In this document: positions 1-6,427 of the stretch, piece after piece
How positions within the stretch are numbered: the stretch's first letter is position 1
How the letters are laid out: every line of letters begins with the position of its first letter
NCBI GenBank assembly: GCA_028280675.1
Contig: JANQLI010000266.1
Span: 1 to 10,643, forward strand
Origin: Alphaproteobacteria bacterium
Lineage (GTDB): Bacteria > Pseudomonadota > Alphaproteobacteria > SMXP01
Direction: 5' to 3'
Length of the DNA: 10,643 bases
Translations under genes and position numbers: made by a program
Notes under the pieces: model-generated
Seen by the model: only the letters and a program-made list of their open reading frames with translations
Told to the model about the DNA's origin: nothing
Database searches by the model: none

Positions 1-496
1 TAAGGTCTGTTTGCAGTTCCATGTCTGCGCTTGAGCTGAATGCACTAGACTTCGCCGTGGCTTTGACCATGCCGCCGATAGACGTGCCCGCGCTGACAGG
101 GGCGATACCGCGCACCACGCTTAAACTATCCAAGATGGGTTCCGGCATATAATGCAAAGGCGGGTCCATCAGGTTCGGGCCGCCCGAATTAAAATACATG
201 CCGTCCAATTGCACTTTCATCCGCGGTCCGTTCATGCCGCGATATTGTACTTGGCCCGCTATAGGTCCGTTGGTTGCGACATTCGCGCCGGGAACATAGG
301 TCACAAGGTCAGCCATGTCGGGTGTTGTCACCGCCACGTGCCGTGGGTCAATAGTGCGGGCCATCTGATCTGTTGTTTGATGGCCAACGATAACGATTTC
401 ATCTACGGCGCTATTCCCCGCGGCGTGAAGCGGCGTTGTTAAAGCAACCGCAGGCATCAGGCAAGTGCTGATGATGAGTTTTGATTTCAGAGTCAT
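1..496 (-). CDS. TonB-dependent receptor, OprC/NosA-like (N-terminal part, runs off left edge)
   Basis: The first 165 residues of an outer-membrane TonB-dependent receptor are present; the beta-barrel lies beyond the left edge. The ATG at 496 follows an AGGA ribosome site. An upstream ATG at 510 hits a stop after five codons. Residues 1-25 form a signal peptide ending LHAA. A TonB-box-like DEIVIVGH follows (about 32-39), then a plug domain (about 42-150) with RGMNGPRMKVQLDG (86-99), PNLMDPP (107-113) and SLSVVRGIAPVSAGT (124-138). The pattern MDPPLHYMPEPILDSLSVVRG resembles the plug of OprC/NosA copper receptors, recalled as MDAPTSYISPE followed by a VIKG-type motif. The DUF2946 gene just upstream on the same strand is a frequent partner of such copper receptors, so copper is the favoured ligand. 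Receptor class is certain; the copper assignment is an inference, and the Cys of the OprC site appears to be replaced by Gly here. Confidence 0.88.
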   Translation of the reverse strand, partial: MTLKSKLIISTCLMPAVALTTPLHAAGNSAVDEIVIVGHQTTDQMARTIDPRHVAVTTPDMADLVTYVPGANVATNGPIAGQVQYRGMNGPRMKVQLDGMYFNSGGPNLMDPPLHYMPEPILDSLSVVRGIAPVSAGTSIGGMVKATAKSSAFSSSADMELQTDL

Positions 497-512
497 TTTA
501 TTTTCCTCATAC

Positions 513-548
513 GCAGACGGTCGCGCACATCAAGGTGTTGCGGTCTGC
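513..548. repeat. Imperfect inverted repeat upstream of the TonB-receptor start
   Basis: GCAGAC at 513-518 is mirrored by GTCTGC at 543-548. The arms extend to 8 bases with one mismatch (GCAGACGG against CGGTCTGC). The repeat lies just upstream of the receptor's ribosome site (501-508), in the gap after the DUF2946 gene. It could be an operator or an mRNA stem-loop that sets receptor expression relative to DUF2946. The arms are short and the loop is about 22 bases, so chance is possible. Confidence 0.3.
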
Positions 549-601
549 AATTATTTTTTCAGTGAATGACACGACCTATCCCCGTAAGCCGTGCAAGGGC
601 G

Positions 602-1024
602 TTATGAGGGTAGAGGAGGCGCGCGGGTTTGTGGGTTGCGCCGTGATTCGAATTGCGTAAGGATGACGTCACGCGGTTTTACAAAATCTTGCGTGACACC
701 TGTCAGGAGCTCGATGAATCCCTGTGGCAGTATGGCCAGTGGCGTTTTGCTAAGTTTTGTGCAAAGAGGACAAAAGGTCAGCGGTGATTGTTGCGGATGA
801 TCATCTGGCGCGCTGTCATTGTGTAAAGCATCGTGATTAACATTCCTATGCAGGGCGATAATCGGCGCGCAATGAGATGCCAAAGCCATGTCATCAACAG
901 TGGCTTGCGGTCCTATATGAAACACGCGCAATGCAATATGTAAAAGGAGACTGCAGGCCGCAAGTATGGCCGCAGGCTTGCGCCCTCTGAAGAGGCATGG
1001 TGTATAGTGCACGTTTTGAGACAT
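602..1024 (-). CDS. DUF2946-type small membrane-anchored His/Cys protein
   Basis: This 140-residue protein has an N-terminal hydrophobic helix (about 17-35) that is a membrane anchor or uncleaved signal. A metal-ligand-rich middle follows, with H51, C52, H59, H64, H68 and H76, then a CPLC motif at 85-88. The C-terminus ends with RAPPLPS. This layout (one N-terminal helix, His-rich loop, CPxC, terminal R-A/G-P-P) is that of the DUF2946 family as I recall it. Members are often encoded beside TonB-dependent copper receptors, and here the receptor gene follows on the same strand after 105 bases. A role as a periplasmic or inner-membrane copper-binding accessory is inferred; the biochemical function is not established. 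The upstream Shine-Dalgarno is weak (GCGGGA). The start lies just downstream of a perfect TTGACA hexamer. Family assignment rests on pattern, not an alignment. Confidence 0.75.
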   Translation of the reverse strand: MSQNVHYTPCLFRGRKPAAILAACSLLLHIALRVFHIGPQATVDDMALASHCAPIIALHRNVNHDALHNDSAPDDHPQQSPLTFCPLCTKLSKTPLAILPQGFIELLTGVTQDFVKPRDVILTQFESRRNPQTRAPPLPS

Positions 1025-1039
1025 GGCGTTTCCCGCGCA

Positions 1040-1079
1040 AACATGCGTTTTTAGAGGCGTCCTGTCAATAAATGTTGAC
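1040..1079 (-). promoter_or_regulatory. Putative promoter and GTCAA-N6-TTGAC operator for the DUF2946/receptor unit
   Basis: Reading leftwards, a consensus -35 TTGACA (1068-1063) is followed after 17 bases by CATGTT (1045-1040), a poor -10 with 3 of 6 matches. The -35 overlaps a 16-base inverted repeat, GTCAATAAATGTTGAC (1064-1079), with 5-base arms and a 6-base spacer. A repressor bound there would block this promoter. The implied leader would be only about 9 bases, which weakens the call. Confidence 0.35.
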
Positions 1080-1209
1080 GATATGTCGCACTGGGTGCAT
1101 CGCCTTTGAACGATTGAGCATACATAATTCCATGGAATTTGATATTTTGAAATTCATTCCGTTTCGTTCCAACTGTGTTAGCTTCGCAGAGTGAAGAAGG
1201 AGACCATTT

Positions 1210-1974
1210 ATGAATCTGTTTGATCTCACCGGGAAGACGGCGCTGGTGACCGGCGCCTCCAGTGGCCTTGGAGCGCAATTTGCCAAGGCATTAGCACAGG
1301 CTGGTGCGGAGGTCGTGTTAGCGGCGCGCCGGGTGGAGCGTATTGAAGCGCTTGCCGATGGACTCAAAGACGCCGGTTTAAAAGCGCATGCCGTGCCGAT
1401 GGATGTGGCGGACCGGCAGAGCTGTGAAGCGGGACTTGCAAAAGCTGAAGAGGCTTGTGGTCCTCTGCAGATCGTTGTCAACAATGCTGGTGTGGAGAAG
1501 ACGGAACCGTTTTTAGAGACAAGCGAAGACAATTGGGATTTTGTGATGGACGTTAACCTCAAAGCCGTCTGGCGCATTGGTCATATGACATCCAAACGTA
1601 TGGTGGACGAGGGGATTGCAGGGTCAATCATCAATATCGCGTCGATATTGGGTTTGAGCGTCTTTCCCAATCAATCCACGTATTCCAGTGCGAAGGGAGG
1701 GGTGGTGCAACTCACCCGGTCGATGGCGACAGAGCTTTTCCAATATGGCATACGGGTGAATGCGCTCTGCCCCGGTTTTTTCCGTACTGAGCTGAATGAC
1801 TTTTTCTTGAATAGCGAGCAAGGGCAAGCCTATGTGAAACGCACACCGCCGCGCCGTGAAGGCAAACTGCATGAATTGGATGGGCCTTTGCTTATGCTCG
1901 CCAGTGATGCTTCCAGTTTCGTCACCGGCGTGATGTTGCCGGTGGATGGCGGGCATTCCATCCGCTTGGTGTAG
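1210..1974 (+). CDS. Classical SDR-family NAD(P)-dependent oxidoreductase
   Basis: This 254-residue protein has the usual length of a classical short-chain dehydrogenase/reductase and is predicted cytosolic. It interconverts an alcohol and a ketone (or reduces a 3-oxoacyl or sugar substrate) using NAD(P). Visible landmarks are TGASSGLG at 14-21 (nucleotide binding), ARR at 39-41 after beta-2 (favouring NADPH), D65 in MDV, NNAG at 91-94, the catalytic tetrad N116, S145, Y158 and K162 (YSSAK), and CPG at about 186 followed by the FRTEL substrate-loop region. The C-terminus GVMLPVDGG is typical. The ATG follows AAGGAG at good spacing. Its stop is 6 bases from that of the DUF1838 gene on the other strand. 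Substrate cannot be read from sequence; FabG-like and gluconate or glucose dehydrogenase-like subfamilies are all possible. The family is certain. Confidence 0.95.
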   Translation: MNLFDLTGKTALVTGASSGLGAQFAKALAQAGAEVVLAARRVERIEALADGLKDAGLKAHAVPMDVADRQSCEAGLAKAEEACGPLQIVVNNAGVEKTEPFLETSEDNWDFVMDVNLKAVWRIGHMTSKRMVDEGIAGSIINIASILGLSVFPNQSTYSSAKGGVVQLTRSMATELFQYGIRVNALCPGFFRTELNDFFLNSEQGQAYVKRTPPRREGKLHELDGPLLMLASDASSFVTGVMLPVDGGHSIRLV

Positions 1975-1980
1975 CGACGC

Positions 1981-2901
1981 CTAGTCAGCTTCGTTTTGCA
2001 TCCGCTCGGACAGCACTTTCTTAAAGAAAGTCCAACTGGTTTCGTTCGGCCGCGAGTCATCCACTGGCGGCGGCGTCAGATATTCTGGATAGTTTGCTTT
2101 GAGTTCGTTCAACAGAACCTCTGGCATTTCGCTTTCGTCGTCAACGCTGTAGCCGCGTGTATGGAAAATCATTTGACCCGGACGGCTGCCCATTTCCATC
2201 CATGGAAGCCATTGCGAGACACGCGCCCAAGACAAATAGAGGCGCGGTGATTGACGTTGATTGCGATCCAGCAGAGCGTCTGCATCCAAATAATCATTGA
2301 ACATCTCAATGGCTTGATAGGCTCCGCCGACATATTGCTGGAATTCACCGCCAAGAGGATTGCTGTAAAAGAGCGGCACTTCGGACGTTGTGAGAAATAG
2401 ATCGCCGACGACTTTTCCGTTTATGCTGATCCCTTTGCCGTCTTTGGTGTACGGGTACATGGGTTCACGCATATTGACAGGATCGTTGGCGACATGAATG
2501 ACATCAACGGTTTCGCCAGTGAACGGATTGTCCCAGGTGCGTAATATGTCACCTGTTTCAGGATCGAGATAAAGCATCACCTCGCGTGAGACACTGCGGA
2601 ATCCCTCTCCACGCTTGGGGTCCGTTTTCGTGGTGCATTGGCGGGTGTTGATCCCCACGACTTTAAACAGCAGCCGATCGCGCTCGCCTTGCACACGGCT
2701 ATAGCCTTGGCCTTCCCAAATGGCATAACGCCTTTGTGCATCTTCTAAAGAGCCGCATGTGACTTTGCGCCGAATCTGGATGGCGTCTTCGGGCGTGTTC
2801 GGGTCGAGCCGGTCCGATTGCGCTTCTGCGCTGCCTGCGGCCAATCCAAAAACAACAAAGCTGAGACAGAGATATGTCCATATAGAAAAGTGGTGCCTCA
2901 T
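1981..2901 (-). CDS. Secreted DUF1838 family protein
   Basis: With the ATG at 2901 the product is 306 residues. This start is chosen because GGAG sits 8 bases upstream and a clean signal peptide follows (basic MRHH, hydrophobic core 7-22, cleavage after AEA at 25-27). The open frame extends 61 codons further upstream, but that part is not signal-like and would bury the signal. The mature protein matches DUF1838 in my recollection: IQIRRKVTCGSLEDAQRRY (41-59), an acidic beta-rich middle with YLDPETGDIL and TWDNPFTGE (111-130), and the C-terminal signature SWARVSQWLPWMEMGSRPGQ (224-243) followed by MIFHTRG. DUF1838 has no established activity; a periplasmic role is inferred. The gene is divergent from the exported DUF1330 gene and convergent with the SDR gene, suggesting shared use with those and the GPH transporter. 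Confidence 0.82.
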   Translation of the reverse strand: MRHHFSIWTYLCLSFVVFGLAAGSAEAQSDRLDPNTPEDAIQIRRKVTCGSLEDAQRRYAIWEGQGYSRVQGERDRLLFKVVGINTRQCTTKTDPKRGEGFRSVSREVMLYLDPETGDILRTWDNPFTGETVDVIHVANDPVNMREPMYPYTKDGKGISINGKVVGDLFLTTSEVPLFYSNPLGGEFQQYVGGAYQAIEMFNDYLDADALLDRNQRQSPRLYLSWARVSQWLPWMEMGSRPGQMIFHTRGYSVDDESEMPEVLLNELKANYPEYLTPPPVDDSRPNETSWTFFKKVLSERMQNEAD

Positions 2902-2942
2902 TGGGTGTCTCCATGCTGATGGCGGGGCCATAAAATAACTCT

Positions 2943-2954
2943 TGCCTGCAGGCA
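2943..2954. promoter_or_regulatory. Perfect 12-base palindrome in the divergent DUF1838/DUF1330 promoter region
   Basis: TGCCTGCAGGCA is an exact palindrome in the 152-base gap between two divergent starts (2901 minus, 3054 plus). On the minus strand an AT-rich TATTTT (2937-2932) sits 5 bases downstream and would serve as a -10 hexamer, which would put the palindrome in the spacer. This suits an operator that controls both directions, but no regulator gene is nearby and no good -35 is visible. Confidence 0.4.
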
Positions 2955-3053
2955 GTCCTACAAATTCGAGTTGTCTAACAAAATGGCTCTGTGCAAAGAA
3001 GTTTATTCCGGGTAGGTTCAATTGCAAGGAAAGATATTGGGAGGGACGCACGG

Positions 3054-3443
3054 ATGCGTATCGTTCTTGTTGTTTGTATTGCATTTGTCATCGGTTTCGT
3101 TTTTGGGCGCACGACTCCGGATACGGCTTTGGCCGAAGAAGACAAAGCACGGCCGGGGTATATGGTTGTGATGGGGAAAAATTATAACCGGGAAGACCTC
3201 ATGCCCTATGCCCAGTCGCTTCCGCCCGTCTATGAAAAGTATCAAGGCGCATATATCGCTTTCACCGCGCAATACGAACAGTTCGAGGGGGAATACCCTT
3301 ACCAAAGTATCATTGTGTCGAAGTGGCCAAATATCGATAAGGCCCGTCAGTTCTGGAACTCACCCGAATATGCGGAATCGCGTAAACTGCGCGAAGGCAT
3401 CGGCGAGTTTGATGTCATCGCTTTCGAAGGCATTCCTGAGTAA
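3054..3443 (+). CDS. Exported DUF1330 domain protein
   Basis: This 129-residue protein starts at the ATG at 3054, preceded by GGGAGG at about 9 bases. A GTG 63 bases upstream would add a non-signal extension before the hydrophobic segment and is rejected. Residues 1-27 form a signal peptide or membrane anchor (MRIVLVVCIAFVIGFVFGRT, then TALA before EED). The rest is a DUF1330 domain of the dimeric alpha/beta-barrel fold: GYMVVMGKNYN (35-45), YAQSLPPVYEKYQGAYIAF (52-70), FEGEYPYQSIIVSKWP (77-92), then RQFWNSPEYAESRKLREG (98-115) and VIAFEGIP at the end. Most DUF1330 proteins I recall are cytosolic, so the export signal is a little unusual. Function is unknown. It is 45 bases from the GPH transporter gene with no terminator between, so co-transcription is likely. 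Confidence 0.85.
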   Translation: MRIVLVVCIAFVIGFVFGRTTPDTALAEEDKARPGYMVVMGKNYNREDLMPYAQSLPPVYEKYQGAYIAFTAQYEQFEGEYPYQSIIVSKWPNIDKARQFWNSPEYAESRKLREGIGEFDVIAFEGIPE

Positions 3444-3488
3444 GATAAAACAAAAACAGCATTCATTCAGAATACGGAAGGCAAAGCG

Positions 3489-4844
3489 ATGAAAACGGCT
3501 GAGCGCCAAATCTCTTTTTCACTTGCACTGGGATGGGGGGTCGGAACGTTGGGCATCTCCGTGATGTTCAACACGACAAATTTTCTGTTGTTGCGGTTCA
3601 TGACTGACTTTCTCGGCATTGCGGCTGCGACGGGCGGTTTAATTCTGTTGACCTCGAAAATCTATGACACGGTGACAGATCCGGTCATGGGGATTATCTC
3701 GGATAAAACGCGCAGCCGGTGGGGACGCCGACGGCCTTATATTTTTGTTGGCGGTATCATCTGTGCGCTGTCTTTCTACGCATTATTTCATGCACCAAGT
3801 TTAGAAGAAACCAGTGCAGCCGTGCTGATTATGCTGCTCTTCTCGCTTCTCTACTCCACAGGCTATACGATTTTTAACGTGCCTTACATGGCGATGCCGG
3901 CTGAGATGAGCAATGATTATCATGAACGGTCTTACCTGGTGCAGTTTCGTGTTTATGCGATTGCCATTGGGACGCTTCTTGGTGGGTTTGCTGCGCCATT
4001 CCTTGTGCAAAACCTTGGCGGTGGGCGTGATGGTCATGGCGCGATGTCGGTTATTTTGGCATTGGTTATTTTGACAACATCGATTGTGTGTTTCTTCGCA
4101 ACCAAAAATGCACGGGCGACAGAGCGTGAAGCCGTGTCCCATTTACCAGTCCGTGAGCAGTTCGGCATCCTCTTGCAGAACAAACCATTTTTCTTATTGA
4201 TCTCCGTGAAGTTTTTCCAATTGTTTGCATTGGCGGTCGGCCAGGCGGTGATGGCCTATTTCGTCGTGCAAATATTGGGGCGCGACTATGAGTTTCTTGG
4301 CACCTATGTGCTTTGCTCAAGTGTTATGATTTTTGCCTCAACGCCTTTCTGGCTATGGGTGTCGCGTCAGCGAGGCAAGGTTTTTGTTTATGTGGCGGCG
4401 AGTGCGATTTATGCACTCATTGCCATTTCTTGGTTCTTTGCCTCTTCCGATAATCCTGATTGGCAATTTTATTTACGCGGCCTGATTGCCGGAACGGGAT
4501 CTGGCGGCATGTTGTTGATGGGGCAAGCTATGTTGCCTGATACAATCGCCTATGATGCGGTGCGCTCTGGTATGAAGCGGGAGGGCGTTTTTGCAGGGAT
4601 TTATACGTCGGCTGAAAAACTTGCTTTTGCCATTGGCGCGGCCATTTCAGGCATCTTCCTTGGCGCCATGGGATATGTTGAATCGACCAGCGGGTCTGTC
4701 GCGCAACCTGACTCCGCCTTATTCGCCATCCGATTGTCCGTGTCGGTTTTACCGATGATCTTGACGATTATCAGTTGCCTGTTTCTGATTCCTTATGACC
4801 TTGATGAAGAGGCCATCGCCGCCCAAGAAAAAGCATCCGCTTAA
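3489..4844 (+). CDS. MFS transporter, GPH family (MelB-like cation symporter)
   Basis: This 451-residue inner-membrane protein has about 12 hydrophobic helices and belongs to the glycoside-pentoside-hexuronide:cation symporter family. Diagnostic is SKIYDTVTDPVMGIISDKTR (56-75) running into SRWGRRRPY (76-84). D60 and D64 match the pair of Asp residues in MelB helix II that bind the coupling Na+ or H+, and DKTRSRWGRRRP is the family's cytoplasmic loop motif. A second landmark is NVPYMAMPAEMSNDYHERSY in the middle loop (residues about 135-154). The ATG follows GGAAGG at 7 bases. The substrate is unknown; family members import sugars, but many proteobacterial homologues sit in non-sugar catabolic clusters. 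The link to the SDR, DUF1838 and DUF1330 genes suggests uptake of the substrate those proteins handle. The stop codon overlaps the stop of the opposing gene within TTAA. Confidence 0.93.
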   Translation: MKTAERQISFSLALGWGVGTLGISVMFNTTNFLLLRFMTDFLGIAAATGGLILLTSKIYDTVTDPVMGIISDKTRSRWGRRRPYIFVGGIICALSFYALFHAPSLEETSAAVLIMLLFSLLYSTGYTIFNVPYMAMPAEMSNDYHERSYLVQFRVYAIAIGTLLGGFAAPFLVQNLGGGRDGHGAMSVILALVILTTSIVCFFATKNARATEREAVSHLPVREQFGILLQNKPFFLLISVKFFQLFALAVGQAVMAYFVVQILGRDYEFLGTYVLCSSVMIFASTPFWLWVSRQRGKVFVYVAASAIYALIAISWFFASSDNPDWQFYLRGLIAGTGSGGMLLMGQAMLPDTIAYDAVRSGMKREGVFAGIYTSAEKLAFAIGAAISGIFLGAMGYVESTSGSVAQPDSALFAIRLSVSVLPMILTIISCLFLIPYDLDEEAIAAQEKASA

Positions 4845-5143
4845 CCGGATTTATTAATTTCTTGCTGGATGACATCAAGAAGACGGGCGACAAAGGCTTT
4901 GTGGTTCGCAACCCGTTGGCCGCGTTCCTCTGGGCTGGGTTCATAGGTTGCAAACTCGTCCGCAGTAATAAGACCTTTTGCGGCAAGAATCTTTTCATGG
5001 GTGTCGAGACGTTCCGACGTCACCGCAACTTCCTCCGCCAGCGCTAAAAACATATGCATCAAACGATCCACCGCAGGATCGTCAAAAAACGCTGGTTGCC
5101 GTTCGAATGCAGCGATGGGATCGCCGCCTAATTTTTCAGCCAT
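4841..5143 (-). CDS. Hypothetical 100-residue acidic helical protein, partner of the methyltransferase
   Basis: I do not recognise this family. The start at 5143 is chosen over a 28-codon longer frame because AAGGA lies 8 bases upstream, and because the longer version would overlap the end of the methyltransferase gene by 71 bases. From 5143 the gap to that gene's stop is 13 bases, typical of a translationally coupled operon. The product is soluble, without signal or membrane helix. It appears all-helical: DDPAVDRLMHMFLALAEEVA (21-40) and the following region to about 55 could form an amphipathic or coiled-coil pair. A proline-rich turn (YEPSPEERG, 67-75) and a C-terminal helix (76-97) follow. 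The lack of catalytic signatures and the fixed position behind the methyltransferase suggest a stabilising or regulatory partner; this is inference. The gene is convergent with the GPH transporter. Confidence 0.75.
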   Translation of the reverse strand: MAEKLGGDPIAAFERQPAFFDDPAVDRLMHMFLALAEEVAVTSERLDTHEKILAAKGLITADEFATYEPSPEERGQRVANHKAFVARLLDVIQQEINKSG

Positions 5144-5156
5144 CAGTGTGTTTTCC

Positions 5157-6275
5157 TTATTGTGGTTTGCGGCCAGCGGCAAGATACCAACTGAAGGATT
5201 TATCGATTTGCTCAAACGGACCGACAAAAATATTGTCGTCTGTAAAGCCTGCGTTTGTCATCATCGCCTGACAATCATTCGTGCCATAAGCCGACCAGAA
5301 GGGCTCACCGTTAAAGAACTCATCCCAGCTATACAGAACTTTGAGAAAGTCATCCAAATTCTCAAATCGCAACGGCACGTCTTGATGGATGCACACGCCG
5401 CCCGGTTTTAACAGGCGATAGGATTCACGCATCATTTTTTGTTGTGTGTCTTGCGAAATCTCATGCATGGCATTGTGGGAAATAATGAGGTCGAAGCTTT
5501 CATCTTCAAAGCCGTTGTCTTCAATAGTTGCTTGATGAAAGTGCACGGTCGCGCCGAGAGCTTCGGCGCGGGCATGGGCATAGCGCAGTAGGCCAGCGCC
5601 AATGTCTAATGCATGGACCTCTGCGTCAGGAAAGGCCAGCGCATAAGGCGTGACGGATGATCCGGCGGAGCAGGCGAAATCGAGAATGCGCGTGGGTTTG
5701 AGATCAGGCGCAAACTCTTTCAGAAACCGCATGACGCATTCTGCTTTGCTCTCTTTGGTGCCGATCCCTTCTCCTTGCGAATAAAGGCGTCCGCCCGCTT
5801 CATAAAGGGCGCCCGCCATAATATCGTTCGGCCCTTCATCCAGCGTATAGCCACCAGGTTGCAGGTGAACATTGATCTTTTGCATTTCAATCGGCGCTTG
5901 CAGTTTGTCATTTAACTTAAGAGAGCCTTTGGCCTTGGCGGCGTGATCGCTATAGCGCTGTTCGAGTTGATCGCGCTCGCGGTCAATGGGTGTTTTGACC
6001 GATTGCCACATCCGTTCCTGAGACGCGCGATAGAGCGCGGACCAGGCCTGAAAGATGGAATTGTCATACAGCGCCTCGCCGATGGTTTCTGCCGTCGCCG
6101 GTTCATGTCCGGTCCGGCTTACGTAGGCGGGTTTTGCTTTCTCGTCATACACTTTGCGCAACTGTGGACGCAGGACACCGCCAAGATGGTTTTTTGCTGC
6201 GAGGATAAAACGTTGCCGCGCCTCATCATCTGGCGTTGTTGTGGCAAGCATATTGTGTTCTGTATTCCGGGCCAT
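5157..6275 (-). CDS. Class I SAM-dependent methyltransferase with an N-terminal helical extension
   Basis: With the ATG at 6275 (AGAGG about 6 bases upstream) the protein is 372 residues; a TTG seven codons earlier lacks a ribosome site. Residues 1-190 are a largely helical extension (for instance NSIFQAWSALYRASQERMWQ at 72-91) unlike a minimal methyltransferase. The Rossmann domain begins at about 195: motif I is ILDFACSAGSS (197-207), D224 in ALDIG should bind the SAM ribose, the GATVHFHQATIEDNGF region (241-256) leads to the adenine pocket, DLIISHNAMHEI (262-273) is motif IV, and RLLKPGGV (287-294) is the post-motif. Motif I has FACSAGS rather than the common D/E-x-G-x-G-x-G, so the loop is divergent but plausible. 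The acceptor is unknown; the extension suggests a specialised small-molecule substrate. The gene leads a two-gene operon. Confidence 0.9.
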   Translation of the reverse strand: MARNTEHNMLATTTPDDEARQRFILAAKNHLGGVLRPQLRKVYDEKAKPAYVSRTGHEPATAETIGEALYDNSIFQAWSALYRASQERMWQSVKTPIDRERDQLEQRYSDHAAKAKGSLKLNDKLQAPIEMQKINVHLQPGGYTLDEGPNDIMAGALYEAGGRLYSQGEGIGTKESKAECVMRFLKEFAPDLKPTRILDFACSAGSSVTPYALAFPDAEVHALDIGAGLLRYAHARAEALGATVHFHQATIEDNGFEDESFDLIISHNAMHEISQDTQQKMMRESYRLLKPGGVCIHQDVPLRFENLDDFLKVLYSWDEFFNGEPFWSAYGTNDCQAMMTNAGFTDDNIFVGPFEQIDKSFSWYLAAGRKPQ

Positions 6276-6305
6276 GATGCACCTCTCATCCTTCAACTGT
6301 CTGAA

Positions 6306-6338
6306 ATTATAGGGCCGTATAGGGGGGATTGCACCCCC
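6306..6338 (-). promoter_or_regulatory. Putative methyltransferase promoter with overlapping inverted repeat
   Basis: A consensus -10 TATAAT lies on the minus strand at 6311-6306, about 30 bases upstream of the methyltransferase ATG. The best 17-base-spaced -35 is poor (GTGCAA, 6334-6329). An inverted repeat GGGGG-N6-CCCCC (6323-6327 and 6334-6338) covers the -35 and spacer, so a bound regulator would affect this promoter directly. Read rightwards the repeat is followed by AATTTT and could resemble a weak terminator, but no plus-strand gene precedes it. Confidence 0.45.
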
Positions 6339-6427
6339 AATTTTGTCACACCAACAAGTCTTGTAAGTGCCGGTGCAGCTCGTGAAACATATGATGAGAG
6401 TGATCAGGAGGGGAATGAAGAGGACAT

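Noticed and set aside
152..442. Plus-strand 96-codon open frame at the left end
   Set aside because: It lies antisense to the TonB-dependent receptor, whose signal peptide, TonB box and plug motifs are clear on the minus strand.
1065..1577. Minus-strand 170-codon open frame
   Set aside because: It lies mostly antisense to the SDR gene, and its Ser/Ala/Thr-rich product has no coherent fold signature.
1944..1963. GGATGG-N8-CCATCC hairpin at the SDR 3' end as a terminator
   Set aside because: It lies inside the coding sequence encoding the conserved VDGG end and has no T-run after it.
2902..3084. 61-codon upstream extension of the DUF1838 frame
   Set aside because: It lacks a good ribosome site at its start and would bury a clean signal peptide that begins at the ATG at 2901, which has a GGAG site.
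5144..5227. 28-codon upstream extension of the 100-residue protein
   Set aside because: It would overlap the methyltransferase coding end; the internal ATG at 5143 has AAGGA at good spacing.
6322..6345. G-run/C-run hairpin followed by AATTTT as a rho-independent terminator
   Set aside because: No plus-strand gene precedes it, the stem is only 5 bases, and it coincides with a better promoter on the other strand.
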